Position numbers and translations under genes: made by a program. The notes beneath the pieces were generated by a model. That model was not told the origin of the DNA. It did no database searches and saw only the letters and a list, made by a program, of their open reading frames with translations. This document shows positions 8,775-17,329 of a stretch of 64,000 bases of DNA, in pieces. How positions within the stretch are numbered: the stretch's first letter is position 1; every line of letters starts with the position of its first letter. The stretch comes from Hoeflea_A sp965216535 (GTDB taxonomy: Bacteria; Pseudomonadota; Alphaproteobacteria; Rhizobiales; Rhizobiaceae): the NCBI GenBank assembly GCA_965216535.1, contig OZ244175.1:3100001-3164000 (forward strand), given 5' to 3'.

Positions 8775-10120
8775 CATACGGAGGTCGAGTGGCGGGCGAC
8801 GCCCTTGGCGAAGTAGGGGTCGAACTGTGCCGCGATCGTGCGGACAAATGGCCTTCCGGTGTCCGTCACCCGGTAGTCATCCGCGTACTTTCTGAACAGG
8901 CCGTCCTCATCGGTTTTGATCAGGCCATCGGCCTCGTGCAAAATCGCCGTAGCGCGGTCTCCGAACTGTTCGGTCAATTGCCGGGACGAAAACCCAAAAT
9001 CGCACATCAGCCGTTCGATCAGCCAGCCGCGCATCCGGTCGTCTTCTGACAGTTCCAGCCCGCGCACGGTGGCGAGGCCACCCTCGACACGTCGCTGGTA
9101 GTCGCCGGTCGCGACCGCATTCTGCACATATCCTTGCGGCATCTTGCCTATGGCTGACGCTCCCAGACCGATCAGCGCGTCTGCCGCATCGTCCGTGTAG
9201 CCCTGGAAGTTTCGGTGGAGGGCACCACTGTCCTCGGCGCGGGCAAGGGTATCCTGCGGTCGTGCGAAGTGATCGATGCCGATGCGTGCGTATCCGTGTT
9301 GCGTCAACAGGTCCGCTGCCCGACCGGCCTGTTCGAAGCGCTGCCTGCTGTCGGGCAGTGATGCATCGTCGATCATCGTCTGATGCTTCTTGACCCACGG
9401 TACATGGGCATAGCCGAATAGCGCGATGCGGTCCGGATTGAGCGATATCACCTCTTCAGCCGTCCGTTCGATCGTTTCCACGCTCTGATGCGGCAGCCCG
9501 TACAGCATGTCGAGATTGACCGAGTGGACGCCGCGACAGCGCATGGCTTCAACCACCTCGCGGGTTTGCTCGAAGGTTTGTTCGCGATTGATTGCCTGCT
9601 GAACCCGGGCATCGAAATCCTGGACTCCCAGACTAACGCGTGTGACACCCAGTTCGGCGAGTGCGTCATACTTGGCTTCTGTCAGGTCGTTCGGGTCCAT
9701 TTCGACACTGATTTCGGCATTCTTTGCAAATGAAAAGCGCCTTCGCAACGCGTCGCCCAACCAGACCAGATCTTCCGGTTCGAGCAACGTTGGCGAACCA
9801 CCTCCCAGATGCAGCGCCGTAACCGGACATCCGGCATCGACGAGCCGGCCGACGGTGTCGATTTCCTGGTCGAGTGCCTCAAGATACCGCTGTACCGGCT
9901 TGTAGCGATTGGTCTGTTTGGTGGTGCAGCCGCAAAACCAGCATAGCCGGTCGCAGTAGGGGATATGCACATAGAGCGAGAGAGACTGGCCGGGTGTCAG
10001 AGCCCGCAACCATTCAGCGTAAACAGTGCCGTCCACGCCATCGTGAAAATGAGGAGCAGTCGGGTAACTCGTGTATCGCGGTGTCGGGCGAGCGTATTTT
10101 TCAACGAGGGCGTTGTTCAT
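8774..10120 (-). CDS. hemN: oxygen-independent coproporphyrinogen III oxidase
   Basis: A 448-residue radical SAM enzyme that decarboxylates coproporphyrinogen III to protoporphyrinogen IX without oxygen, supplying haem under micro-oxic or anoxic conditions. The 4Fe-4S/SAM motif is C56-x3-C60-x2-C63-x-C65 in YCDRLCWFCGC, and LGGGSPT and the C-terminal HemN region are present. The open frame extends to 10156, but ATG 10120 follows GGAGAA and starts the conserved MNNALVEKYARPTPRYTSYP. An FNR-type box lies 60 bp upstream, next to an FNR-family regulator and the cbb3 oxidase genes, so oxygen control is expected. Confidence 0.94.
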   Translation of the reverse strand: MNNALVEKYARPTPRYTSYPTAPHFHDGVDGTVYAEWLRALTPGQSLSLYVHIPYCDRLCWFCGCTTKQTNRYKPVQRYLEALDQEIDTVGRLVDAGCPVTALHLGGGSPTLLEPEDLVWLGDALRRRFSFAKNAEISVEMDPNDLTEAKYDALAELGVTRVSLGVQDFDARVQQAINREQTFEQTREVVEAMRCRGVHSVNLDMLYGLPHQSVETIERTAEEVISLNPDRIALFGYAHVPWVKKHQTMIDDASLPDSRQRFEQAGRAADLLTQHGYARIGIDHFARPQDTLARAEDSGALHRNFQGYTDDAADALIGLGASAIGKMPQGYVQNAVATGDYQRRVEGGLATVRGLELSEDDRMRGWLIERLMCDFGFSSRQLTEQFGDRATAILHEADGLIKTDEDGLFRKYADDYRVTDTGRPFVRTIAAQFDPYFAKGVARHSTSV

Positions 10121-10179
10121 GGATTCTCCGCAGCGTTGTCGCATTGGAGCAGCCATAGTGGGATGCGGAACCGTAAGCC

Positions 10180-10193
10180 TTGATCTTGGTCAA
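10180..10193. promoter_or_regulatory. FNR-type box (hemN/fnrL intergenic)
   Basis: TTGATCTTGGTCAA matches the FNR/FnrL consensus TTGAT-N4-ATCAA in 9 of 10 fixed positions. It lies 60 bp upstream of hemN and 153 bp upstream of the divergent regulator gene. It probably activates hemN at low oxygen and may autoregulate the regulator. Confidence 0.8.
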
Positions 10194-10345
10194 GCGTGCA
10201 CGGTAGTGCAGGGCTCGATTTGCCCTTACTACTGGAGCGACCGAACAATCCGGTGTTATCCTAAAGTCGTGAGGACAATGCGACGCATACCAGCAATCGC
10301 TGAATATGCTAGGTGAGACACGAACAACAGCGCCTGACGGATACG

Positions 10346-11074
10346 ATGAACGAACATCGAAAAGATATCCACAATTCCAGTATGCCGGTTTTGTGCCAGG
10401 CCTGCGAGGCCCGGCATCGCGGCGTTTGCGGGGCATTGTCCGGATCACAGCTGCAATATCTCAACGCCCATTCCAACCGTCGCGAGGTGGATGCCGGAAC
10501 CGAACTGGTGGCCGATGCCGAGGCGGTGAACAATTATTCCAACATCCTGTCCGGGGTGGTGAAGCTGACCAAGGTGCTGGCGGACGGTCGTCAGCAGATC
10601 GTCGGTTTGCAATTTGCGCCGGATTTCCTCGGACGGCCTTTCCGGCAATCGAGTGAAATCAACGCGGAAGCGGCTACAAAGGTGCAATTGTGCAGTTTTC
10701 CGACGTCCGTGATTGATCACATGATCAAGGATTCCCCTGAGCTCAAGGACAAGCTTCTGCAGCAAACCCTGGATGAGCTGGATGAAGCCCGTGGTTGGAT
10801 GGTTACACTGGGCCGCAAGACCGCTGCCGAAAAGGTCGCCAGCTTTCTCTATTTGATCGCGAACAACATCAATCCGACCGCTGACGACGGTGACGCCGTG
10901 ACGTTCGACCTTCCCCTGACACGTTCTGATATTGCCGATTTTCTTGGCCTGACGATCGAGACCGTCAGCCGGCAGATTACCAAGCTGCGGAAAGCCGGTG
11001 TAATCGAGGTGGAAAACAATCGGCACGTCACCGTGCCGGATCTCGACCGCTTGGCCGCGCGCGCCAGTATCTGA
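10346..11074 (+). CDS. fnrL: Crp/Fnr-family oxygen-sensing regulator (FnrL-like)
   Basis: A 242-residue regulator from ATG 10346 (an in-frame GTG at 10313 and an ATG at 10382 are alternatives; none has a strong ribosome site). The N-terminal cysteines C17-x2-C20-x7-C28 (CQACEARHRGVC) plus a central cysteine (VQLCSFP) fit a 4Fe-4S sensor of FNR type. A cyclic-nucleotide-like beta domain follows, then a C-terminal winged helix with SDIADFLGLTIETVSRQITKL, carrying the E-x2-SR recognition pattern for TTGAT sites. With two FNR boxes nearby, it is the likely activator of hemN and ccoNOQP. Confidence 0.9.
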   Translation: MNEHRKDIHNSSMPVLCQACEARHRGVCGALSGSQLQYLNAHSNRREVDAGTELVADAEAVNNYSNILSGVVKLTKVLADGRQQIVGLQFAPDFLGRPFRQSSEINAEAATKVQLCSFPTSVIDHMIKDSPELKDKLLQQTLDELDEARGWMVTLGRKTAAEKVASFLYLIANNINPTADDGDAVTFDLPLTRSDIADFLGLTIETVSRQITKLRKAGVIEVENNRHVTVPDLDRLAARASI

Positions 11075-11092
11075 CCGCGGCGGCGACCTGGT

Positions 11093-11560
11093 TCAACGCA
11101 CCAGAAGTTTCAAGTGGTCGCTTTCGAAGGCGACATGGCGTCGCATGGCCTCGAAGAAGGCACGCAACATGTAGCCAAGGGCCTCCGGATTTTCAGGTTT
11201 CTTTCGCCGACCAAGATTGCTCAAAACCTCACTCAACTCCTCGGCAAAGCACTCATCATCGAAATGCTCGTGCTTTAATCGTTCGATGGTGCCGGCCTCT
11301 TTGTCGCCAAGCATCGGGAAAAGCGCCTTCTCTTCGAATCGGTGAACGCTTTTCAAAATCGGGCAAAGCTGTTCGGCCAGTTGTGCACAGAGCCCATGAT
11401 CGATGGCACCCGGGATTGAGTCGGCGATCTGCTCAAGCATGTCGCACATCATGATTTGGATGCGATGGGCCTGTTCAAGGCCTTTGACCGGATCACCGGG
11501 ATTGCCGCCGAAATAGGCTGCGGCTGCAACGAGTTGTTCCAGATTCCGGCTTTCCTGCAT
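11093..11560 (-). CDS. hemerythrin HHE-domain protein
   Basis: A small helical protein of 155 residues from ATG 11560, chosen because AGAGGAAGAG lies just before it. The open frame reaches TTG 11680 with ATG 11635 as an alternative, but the extra leader looks non-conserved and the far end lies inside an FNR box. Putative iron ligands follow the HHE order: QAHRIQ, HRFEEKALFP, LKHEHFDDE and HVAFESDHL, suggesting a di-iron site that binds O2, NO or iron. It is convergent with the FNR gene and divergent from ccoN, sharing an FNR box. A role in oxygen or NO handling during micro-oxic growth is inferred. Confidence 0.75.
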   Translation of the reverse strand: MQESRNLEQLVAAAAYFGGNPGDPVKGLEQAHRIQIMMCDMLEQIADSIPGAIDHGLCAQLAEQLCPILKSVHRFEEKALFPMLGDKEAGTIERLKHEHFDDECFAEELSEVLSNLGRRKKPENPEALGYMLRAFFEAMRRHVAFESDHLKLLVR

Positions 11561-11666
11561 CTCTTCCTCTTGAAACGCCGCGGTCGAGTTCGAGACCTGA
11601 CCTCCCGGATTGTGCCGAGGCGCCGGGGTTGTCATCCACAATGCATTCGACGGGTCTGACGATGCC

Positions 11667-11680
11667 TTGATCGAGATCAA
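11667..11680. promoter_or_regulatory. FNR box (hemerythrin/ccoN divergent promoter)
   Basis: TTGATCGAGATCAA is a perfect match to TTGAT-N4-ATCAA. It lies 91 bp upstream of the ccoN start and 106 bp upstream of the divergent hemerythrin-like gene, so one site could drive both under low oxygen. Confidence 0.87.
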
Positions 11681-11771
11681 TGCTATCCTGCGATTCCGAA
11701 GTCATGATCACAGGTGCGCTGATGTCGGCGGATGCCGCGTCGGCGTATTTTGCTGCCGACTGGGGGTACTA

Positions 11772-13373
11772 ATGAAGTTCGCATTCGAAACCGTTGTCGT
11801 GGGCATCGGCGCTTTCCTGGCGCTGCTGGGTGCGGCATTTGCCCAGGATGATCTGTTCGAGGCCCATATGTGGGTCCTGTTCTTTGTCCTGCTTTGCTGC
11901 ACTGTCGTGCTTTTGCGACGCATGTCGTTCAGCGCGCCGACCACGGAGACAGGTCAGGTCGACTCGTCCGGCTATATGGACGAAGTCATCAGGTATGGCG
12001 CAATCGCCACGCTATTCTGGGGTGTTGCGGGTTTTCTCGTCGGGGTCGTGGTTGCCGCGCAACTGGCATTTCCCGATCTCAATATCGAGCCCTATTTGAA
12101 TTTCGGACGCTTGCGACCCTTGCATACGTCGGCGGTGATTTTCGCGTTCGGCGGCAATGCGCTGATGGCGACGTCTATGTATGTGGTCCAGCGGACTTGC
12201 CGGGCACGGCTCTTCGGCGGCAATCTCGCCTGGTTCGTGTTCTGGGGATATCAGCTGTTCATCGTCCTGGCGGCGACCGGCTACCTGTTGGGCATCACCC
12301 AGGGTCGCGAATACGCCGAACCGGAATGGTACGTTGACCTGTGGCTGACGGTTGTCTGGGTTGCCTACCTGGTGGTGTTCCTCGGGACCATCATGAAGCG
12401 CAAGGAACCGCACATCTACGTTGCCAACTGGTTCTATCTGTCCTTCATCGTGACGATCGCGATGCTGCACGTGGTCAACAACATGGCCGTGCCGGTGTCG
12501 TTCCTTGGGGCAAAGAGCTATTCGGCCTTTGCCGGCGTCCAGGACGCGCTAACCCAGTGGTGGTACGGCCACAACGCGGTGGGCTTCTTCCTGACTGCGG
12601 GTTTCCTTGGCATGATGTACTACTTCATTCCAAAGCAGGCCAATCGGCCCGTCTACTCCTATCGTTTGTCGATCGTCCACTTCTGGTCGCTGATCTTCCT
12701 GTACATCTGGGCCGGACCTCACCACCTGCACTACACGGCATTGCCGGATTGGGCGCAGACCCTTGGCATGGTGTTTTCCGTGATGCTCTGGATGCCGAGT
12801 TGGGGTGGTATGATCAATGGTCTCATGACCCTGTCGGGTGCCTGGGACAAGATCAGAACCGATCCGATCATCCGCATGATGGTCATGTCGGTGGCATTCT
12901 ACGGCATGTCCACTTTCGAGGGACCTGTCATGTCGATCAAGGCGGTCAACAGCCTGAGCCACTACACCGACTGGACCATTGGCCATGTGCATTCCGGTGC
13001 GCTGGGCTGGGTCGGCATGATCTCCTTCGGGGCGATCTACTATCTCGTGCCGAAACTGTGGCACCGCGAGCGCCTTTACTCGCTGCGCATGGTCAACTGG
13101 CACTTCTGGCTGGCGACGCTCGGTATCGTAGTCTACGCGGCGGTCATGTGGGTGGCCGGTATTCAGCAGGGCCTGATGTGGCGCGAATACGATGACCAGG
13201 GTTTCCTCGTGTACTCCTTCGCAGAATCGGTAGCGGCGATGAAGCCTTATTACATCCTGCGCACCTTCGGCGGTCTTCTGTTCCTGCTCGGCTCCTTTGT
13301 CATGGTCTACAACATCTACATGACGTTGCTCGGCCGAGTACGCGACGAAACGCCTATTCCAGGCGCAGAGTAG
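11772..13373 (+). CDS. ccoN: cbb3-type cytochrome c oxidase subunit I
   Basis: A 533-residue polytopic catalytic subunit of the high-affinity cbb3 oxidase in the inner membrane, which reduces O2 to water and pumps protons at low oxygen. About 12-14 membrane helices are visible. Haem and CuB ligands are seen: H118 (RPLHTSAVIF, low-spin haem), H267 (WWYGHNAVGFF, CuB) and the HH pair at 317-318 (AGPHHLHYT). The frame is open from 11610, but ATG 11772, after GGGGG, gives the usual family length. It heads ccoNOQP-ccoGHIS behind a perfect FNR box. Confidence 0.95.
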   Translation: MKFAFETVVVGIGAFLALLGAAFAQDDLFEAHMWVLFFVLLCCTVVLLRRMSFSAPTTETGQVDSSGYMDEVIRYGAIATLFWGVAGFLVGVVVAAQLAFPDLNIEPYLNFGRLRPLHTSAVIFAFGGNALMATSMYVVQRTCRARLFGGNLAWFVFWGYQLFIVLAATGYLLGITQGREYAEPEWYVDLWLTVVWVAYLVVFLGTIMKRKEPHIYVANWFYLSFIVTIAMLHVVNNMAVPVSFLGAKSYSAFAGVQDALTQWWYGHNAVGFFLTAGFLGMMYYFIPKQANRPVYSYRLSIVHFWSLIFLYIWAGPHHLHYTALPDWAQTLGMVFSVMLWMPSWGGMINGLMTLSGAWDKIRTDPIIRMMVMSVAFYGMSTFEGPVMSIKAVNSLSHYTDWTIGHVHSGALGWVGMISFGAIYYLVPKLWHRERLYSLRMVNWHFWLATLGIVVYAAVMWVAGIQQGLMWREYDDQGFLVYSFAESVAAMKPYYILRTFGGLLFLLGSFVMVYNIYMTLLGRVRDETPIPGAE

Positions 13374-13386
13374 GGGAAACGCACCA

Positions 13387-14112
13387 ATGCTCGAGAAACA
13401 CCAAGTACTTGAAAAGAACGCCACCTTGCTGTTGGCCGCGTCGTTCCTCGTCGTGACCATCGGCGGGATCGTGGAGATCGCACCGCTCTTCTACCTCGAA
13501 AACACCATTGAAGAGGTGGAGGGCATGCGGCCTTACTCGCCGCTGGAGCTCGCCGGGCGCGACATCTACATCCGTGAAGGTTGCTATGTCTGTCACAGCC
13601 AGATGATCCGTCCGTTCCGCGATGAGGTTGAGCGTTACGGTCCCTATTCGCTGGCTGCGGAGTCGATGTACGATCACCCGTTCCAATGGGGGTCAAAGCG
13701 AACGGGGCCGGATCTGGCACGCGTCGGCGCGCGCTACTCCAATGAATGGCACGTTCAGCATCTGATCGAGCCCCGGTCGGTTGTGCCTGAATCGATCATG
13801 CCGAGCTACGGGTTTCTGCTCGACGCCCCGCTCAGGGTCGATGGAATCGAGGCGCATCTGAAGGCCAATGCCATGGTCGGCGTCCCGTATGACGAGGCGA
13901 TGATCGAAAACGCCAAAGCAGATCTGATGGCTCAGGCCGATCCGGATGCCGATACGGATGGTGTCGAAGAACGCTATCCGAAGGCCGTCATCGGCGATTT
14001 CGATGGCGATCCGTCGCGCCTGACCGAAATGGATGCGTTGGTCGCATACTTGCAGATGCTCGGAACGCTGGTCGACTTCTCCAGCTACGATCCGACGTCC
14101 GGTTACCGGTAG
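13387..14112 (+). CDS. ccoO: cbb3 oxidase mono-haem cytochrome c subunit II
   Basis: A 241-residue membrane-anchored cytochrome c. One N-terminal helix (residues about 12-32) is followed by the single haem motif C66-YV-C69-H70 in EGCYVCHSQM, with a methionine ligand likely in the SIMPSYGFLL segment. It passes electrons from CcoP to CcoN. It lies 13 bp downstream of ccoN and 10 bp upstream of ccoQ. Confidence 0.95.
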   Translation: MLEKHQVLEKNATLLLAASFLVVTIGGIVEIAPLFYLENTIEEVEGMRPYSPLELAGRDIYIREGCYVCHSQMIRPFRDEVERYGPYSLAAESMYDHPFQWGSKRTGPDLARVGARYSNEWHVQHLIEPRSVVPESIMPSYGFLLDAPLRVDGIEAHLKANAMVGVPYDEAMIENAKADLMAQADPDADTDGVEERYPKAVIGDFDGDPSRLTEMDALVAYLQMLGTLVDFSSYDPTSGYR

Positions 14113-14122
14113 GAGAGCAGCT

Positions 14123-14272
14123 ATGGAATACCAAACGCTCCGCACCTTCGCCGACAGCTGGGGTCTGCTGTTCATGGTGATCGTGTTCGTCTGTGTGATC
14201 GTTTACACGTTTCGCCCCGGCAGCAAGAAGCAAGCTGACAAAATCGCCAAAAACGCACTGAAAGATGATTGA
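14123..14272 (+). CDS. ccoQ: cbb3 oxidase small subunit IV
   Basis: A 49-residue single-pass membrane protein (MEYQTLRTFADSWGLLFMV, then a hydrophobic helix to about residue 32 and a short Lys-rich tail). CcoQ stabilises the cbb3 complex. ATG 14123 follows AGGAG at about 14111-14115; a longer open frame from 14033 overlaps ccoO and is not the gene. The next gene starts 3 bp after its stop. Confidence 0.93.
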   Translation: MEYQTLRTFADSWGLLFMVIVFVCVIVYTFRPGSKKQADKIAKNALKDD

Positions 14273-14275
14273 GCC

Positions 14276-15139
14276 ATGTCCGAAAAGCAAATCGATGAAA
14301 TCAGTGGCGTCGAAACCACGGGGCACGAATGGGACGGCATTCGTGAACTCAACAACCCTATGCCGCGCTGGTGGGTCATCACCTTTTACGTGACCATTGT
14401 CTGGGCGATCGGATACATGATCGCCTATCCGGCCTGGCCACTTATCAACTCGGCGACTACGGGCCTTTTGGGTTATTCGAGCCGCGAGGTTGTGGCGACG
14501 CAGATGGCCGAAGCCAAGGCAGCCCAGGCTCAATATGTCGATCAGATTGCCAGCACCCCGGTCGGCGAAATCGCCTCCAACCCGGAGCTGCTTCAGTTTG
14601 CCACGGCCGGCGGCGAAGCCGCCTTCAAGGTGAATTGCGTCCAGTGCCACGGCTCCGGAGCACAGGGTGCACCGGGCTATCCGAACCTCAACGACGACGC
14701 TTGGTTGTGGGGTGGCGATATCGACGCGATTTACCATACCATTGCGCATGGCGTTCGTTACGATGCGGATGACGATACGCGGTTCTCCGAAATGCCGGCC
14801 TTCGGCGATCTGCTGGAGCCGACCGAACTCCGCGAGGTTACCGCCTATGTCTATAGCCTGACGGGTGATCCGGCAGATCCTGCGTTGGTTGCTCCGGGCA
14901 AGGTTATCTACGACGACAATTGTGCAGTCTGTCACGGCGAAGACGGCAAAGGTGACATCGAGTTCGGCGCACCGAACCTTGCCGACGCAATCTGGTTCTA
15001 CGGTGAAACAGAGTCGGAAATCGCCAGGCAGATCGCAAATCCCAAGCATGGTGTCATGCCCGGCTGGATAGAACGTCTGGGAGAGCCGACCATCAAGCAA
15101 CTGGCGGTCTTCGTCCATGGACTGGGCGGTGGTCAGTAG
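14276..15139 (+). CDS. ccoP: cbb3 oxidase di-haem cytochrome c subunit III
   Basis: A 287-residue membrane-anchored di-haem cytochrome c. It has a cytoplasmic N-terminus, one helix at about residues 33-56, and two haem motifs, C121-VQ-C124-H125 and C216-AV-C219-H220, each with a later methionine in SEMPAFGD and GVMPGWIE. It accepts electrons from soluble cytochrome c and hands them to CcoO. It is the last structural gene; a strong hairpin separates it from the assembly genes. Confidence 0.95.
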   Translation: MSEKQIDEISGVETTGHEWDGIRELNNPMPRWWVITFYVTIVWAIGYMIAYPAWPLINSATTGLLGYSSREVVATQMAEAKAAQAQYVDQIASTPVGEIASNPELLQFATAGGEAAFKVNCVQCHGSGAQGAPGYPNLNDDAWLWGGDIDAIYHTIAHGVRYDADDDTRFSEMPAFGDLLEPTELREVTAYVYSLTGDPADPALVAPGKVIYDDNCAVCHGEDGKGDIEFGAPNLADAIWFYGETESEIARQIANPKHGVMPGWIERLGEPTIKQLAVFVHGLGGGQ

Positions 15140-15176
15140 GCGCGTTGTTTTGCCCGATTGTGCCACGGGATCAAAG

Positions 15177-15216
15177 GCGGGATGAAGGTCGAAGTTTCCC
15201 TTCGAGCTCATCCCGC
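15177..15216. promoter_or_regulatory. intergenic stem-loop between ccoP and ccoG
   Basis: GCGGGATGA (15177-15185) pairs exactly with TCATCCCGC (15208-15216), and the inner part GTCGAA / TTCGAG nearly continues the stem. No T-run follows, so it is not a classical terminator. It lies between the abundant structural genes and the assembly genes, where it could act as a processing or 3'-stabilising element. Structure is seen; role is inferred. Confidence 0.55.
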
Positions 15217-15254
15217 TGTATCCTGCGGGTCGGGCCGGTTTCGGATTTGGCGAC

Positions 15255-16823
15255 ATGAACGACAGCAGGACCGATGCTGCGGAAGTTGAGCAGTTCGACG
15301 CACAGGCGGTAAACGCCGCATGGGCGCGCAAGCCGCTTTACGAGGCGCGCAAGAAGATCTTCCCGAAGCGTGCCAAGGGGCAATTCCGCACCTTCAAATG
15401 GTACGTCATGGTGGTGACGCTCACCATCTACTATCTGACGCCCTGGCTGCGCTGGGATCGCGGACCTTACGCACCCGATCAGGCGGTGCTCGTCGACATG
15501 GCGAACCGTCGCTTCTATTTCTTCTTCATCGAAATCTGGCCGCAGGAATTCTTCTATGTGGCTGGCCTCCTGGTGATGGCGGGCTTCGGTCTGTTTCTTG
15601 TTACCTCGGCAGTCGGTCGGGCCTGGTGCGGTTATACCTGTCCGCAAACCGTCTGGGTCGATCTCTTCCTGGTGGTCGAACGGGCAATCGAGGGTGAGCG
15701 CAACCAGCGCATCAAGCTCGACAAGGCGCGCTGGTCTTTGAACAAGATTTTCAAGCGCGTCAGCAAACACGCGATCTGGGTGGTGATTGCTGTCGCCACC
15801 GGCGGTGCCTGGATCTTCTATTTCGCCGATGCGCCGACATTGCTGGTCGATTTCGTGACCGGTAAGGCGGCTCCGGTCGCCTACATCACGGTCGCTGTGC
15901 TGACGGCAACGACCTATACCTTCGGTGGCCTGATGCGCGAGCAGGTCTGCACCTACATGTGCCCCTGGCCACGGATTCAGGCTGCGATGCTGGACGAAAA
16001 CTCGCTGGTCGTCACATACAATGACTGGCGAGGCGAGCCGCGTTCGCGCCATGCCAAAAAGGCGAAGGCCGAAGGCAAGGTTGTCGGGGATTGTGTCGAC
16101 TGCAGCGCCTGCGTGGTCGTTTGTCCGATGGGCATAGACATTCGCGACGGACAGCAGCTCGAATGCATCACCTGCGCGTTGTGTATCGACGCTTGCGACG
16201 ATGTCATGAACAAGCTGGGACGGGAGCGAGGGCTCATCTCCTATGCGACGCTGGACGAGTATTCCCACAACATGGGTATGGCGACGGCGGGCGGCACAGA
16301 GGCTGTCAATCCGGCACTGGTCCGCAACTCCGACGGGACCTTCAAGAAAGATCTCAGACACTTCGACTGGCGCGTGATTTTCCGAGCACGCACGCTGATC
16401 TATTTTTCTGTTTGGGCGTTGGTCGGCATCGGCCTTCTGATTGCGCTTGGTTCGCGAGACCGGCTCGGCCTGAATGTGTTGCACGACCGAAACCCCCAAT
16501 TCGTCAGGCTGTCGGACGGCTCTATCCGCAACGGCTATACTGTCAAACTGCTCAACATGATCCCGGAACCCCGGGTGATCTTCCTGTCGATCGAGGGGCT
16601 TCCCGGTGCGCAGATGTCGATCACCGGCATCGATCAGCCGGAGGGTCGTTCCTTTGCCATTCCGGTCGATCCGGACAGATTGCGGACGATCAAAGTCTAT
16701 GTCCGCCAGCCACGCGAAAGTGTTGAAGCCGGCAAGACCCAGTTCAGGCTGATTGCGGAAGACAAGGGCAGCGGTGAGATGGACGTTTACAACGCGGCGT
16801 TCGATGCGCCGGAGGGCAAGTGA
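15255..16823 (+). CDS. ccoG: cbb3 oxidase accessory protein CcoG (FixG/RdxA, polyferredoxin-like)
   Basis: A 522-residue membrane-bound iron-sulfur protein. About four to five helices surround two 4Fe-4S motifs at C280-x2-C283-x2-C286-x3-C290 (CVDCSACVVVCPMG) and C304-x2-C307-x2-C310-x3-C314 (CITCALCIDAC). The C-terminus is an immunoglobulin-like FixG domain. CcoG is implicated in copper reduction for the cbb3 oxidase. The start at 15255 has only a weak ribosome site. Its stop overlaps the start of ccoH. Confidence 0.93.
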   Translation: MNDSRTDAAEVEQFDAQAVNAAWARKPLYEARKKIFPKRAKGQFRTFKWYVMVVTLTIYYLTPWLRWDRGPYAPDQAVLVDMANRRFYFFFIEIWPQEFFYVAGLLVMAGFGLFLVTSAVGRAWCGYTCPQTVWVDLFLVVERAIEGERNQRIKLDKARWSLNKIFKRVSKHAIWVVIAVATGGAWIFYFADAPTLLVDFVTGKAAPVAYITVAVLTATTYTFGGLMREQVCTYMCPWPRIQAAMLDENSLVVTYNDWRGEPRSRHAKKAKAEGKVVGDCVDCSACVVVCPMGIDIRDGQQLECITCALCIDACDDVMNKLGRERGLISYATLDEYSHNMGMATAGGTEAVNPALVRNSDGTFKKDLRHFDWRVIFRARTLIYFSVWALVGIGLLIALGSRDRLGLNVLHDRNPQFVRLSDGSIRNGYTVKLLNMIPEPRVIFLSIEGLPGAQMSITGIDQPEGRSFAIPVDPDRLRTIKVYVRQPRESVEAGKTQFRLIAEDKGSGEMDVYNAAFDAPEGK

Positions 16824-17329
16824 TGACGAGTGTGCGAGAGTTTCTGCGGGTCGAAACCTTCACCGGATGGCATATGCTGGCCATCATGGTTCTGTTCTTC
16901 GGGACCATCATCTCCGTCAACGTGACCATGGCCTGGTTCGCCAGCTCCAGCTGGAGTGGGCTGCTGGTTGAAAACACCTACGTGGCCAGCCAGAAGTTCG
17001 ACGATGAAGTTGCCATCAACCGGGAGATGCAAGCGCGGGGATGGAAATCGGACTTGCGTGTCGAGGATGGCGTTCTGATCTATCAACTGGCGGATGCCGG
17101 CGGTGACCCGATCCTCGTTGATGCGGTCAGTGTTCTCTTACATCGCCCGGTTGGGGTGGTTGAAGACCAGCACGTTTCCCTGACCCATCTGGGTTCCGGA
17201 CGCTATAGCTCCAATGTCACCATGGAGCCTGGCCATTGGGTGGCGAAAATCACTGCGAACAAGGACGGGGCTTTGCACTACCGTGAAGCGTTGCGGCTTG
17301 ATCTATCCGCAAACGGAACCAGCCAGTGA
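16823..17329 (+). CDS. ccoH: cbb3 oxidase assembly protein CcoH (FixH)
   Basis: A 168-residue protein with one N-terminal membrane helix (WHMLAIMVLFFGTIISVNV) and a periplasmic FixH domain (EVAINREMQARGWKSDL, LLHRPVG). It binds the cbb3 complex and is needed for its assembly. ATG 16823, 6 bp after GGAGGG, is preferred over the GTG three bases earlier. It overlaps ccoG by 1 bp and ccoI by 4 bp, indicating tight translational coupling. Confidence 0.9.
   Translation: MTSVREFLRVETFTGWHMLAIMVLFFGTIISVNVTMAWFASSSWSGLLVENTYVASQKFDDEVAINREMQARGWKSDLRVEDGVLIYQLADAGGDPILVDAVSVLLHRPVGVVEDQHVSLTHLGSGRYSSNVTMEPGHWVAKITANKDGALHYREALRLDLSANGTSQ

Noticed and set aside
13988..15331. A 447-codon antisense open frame across ccoO-ccoP
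   Set aside because: It covers clear cytochrome genes with haem motifs on the other strand and shows no domain of its own.
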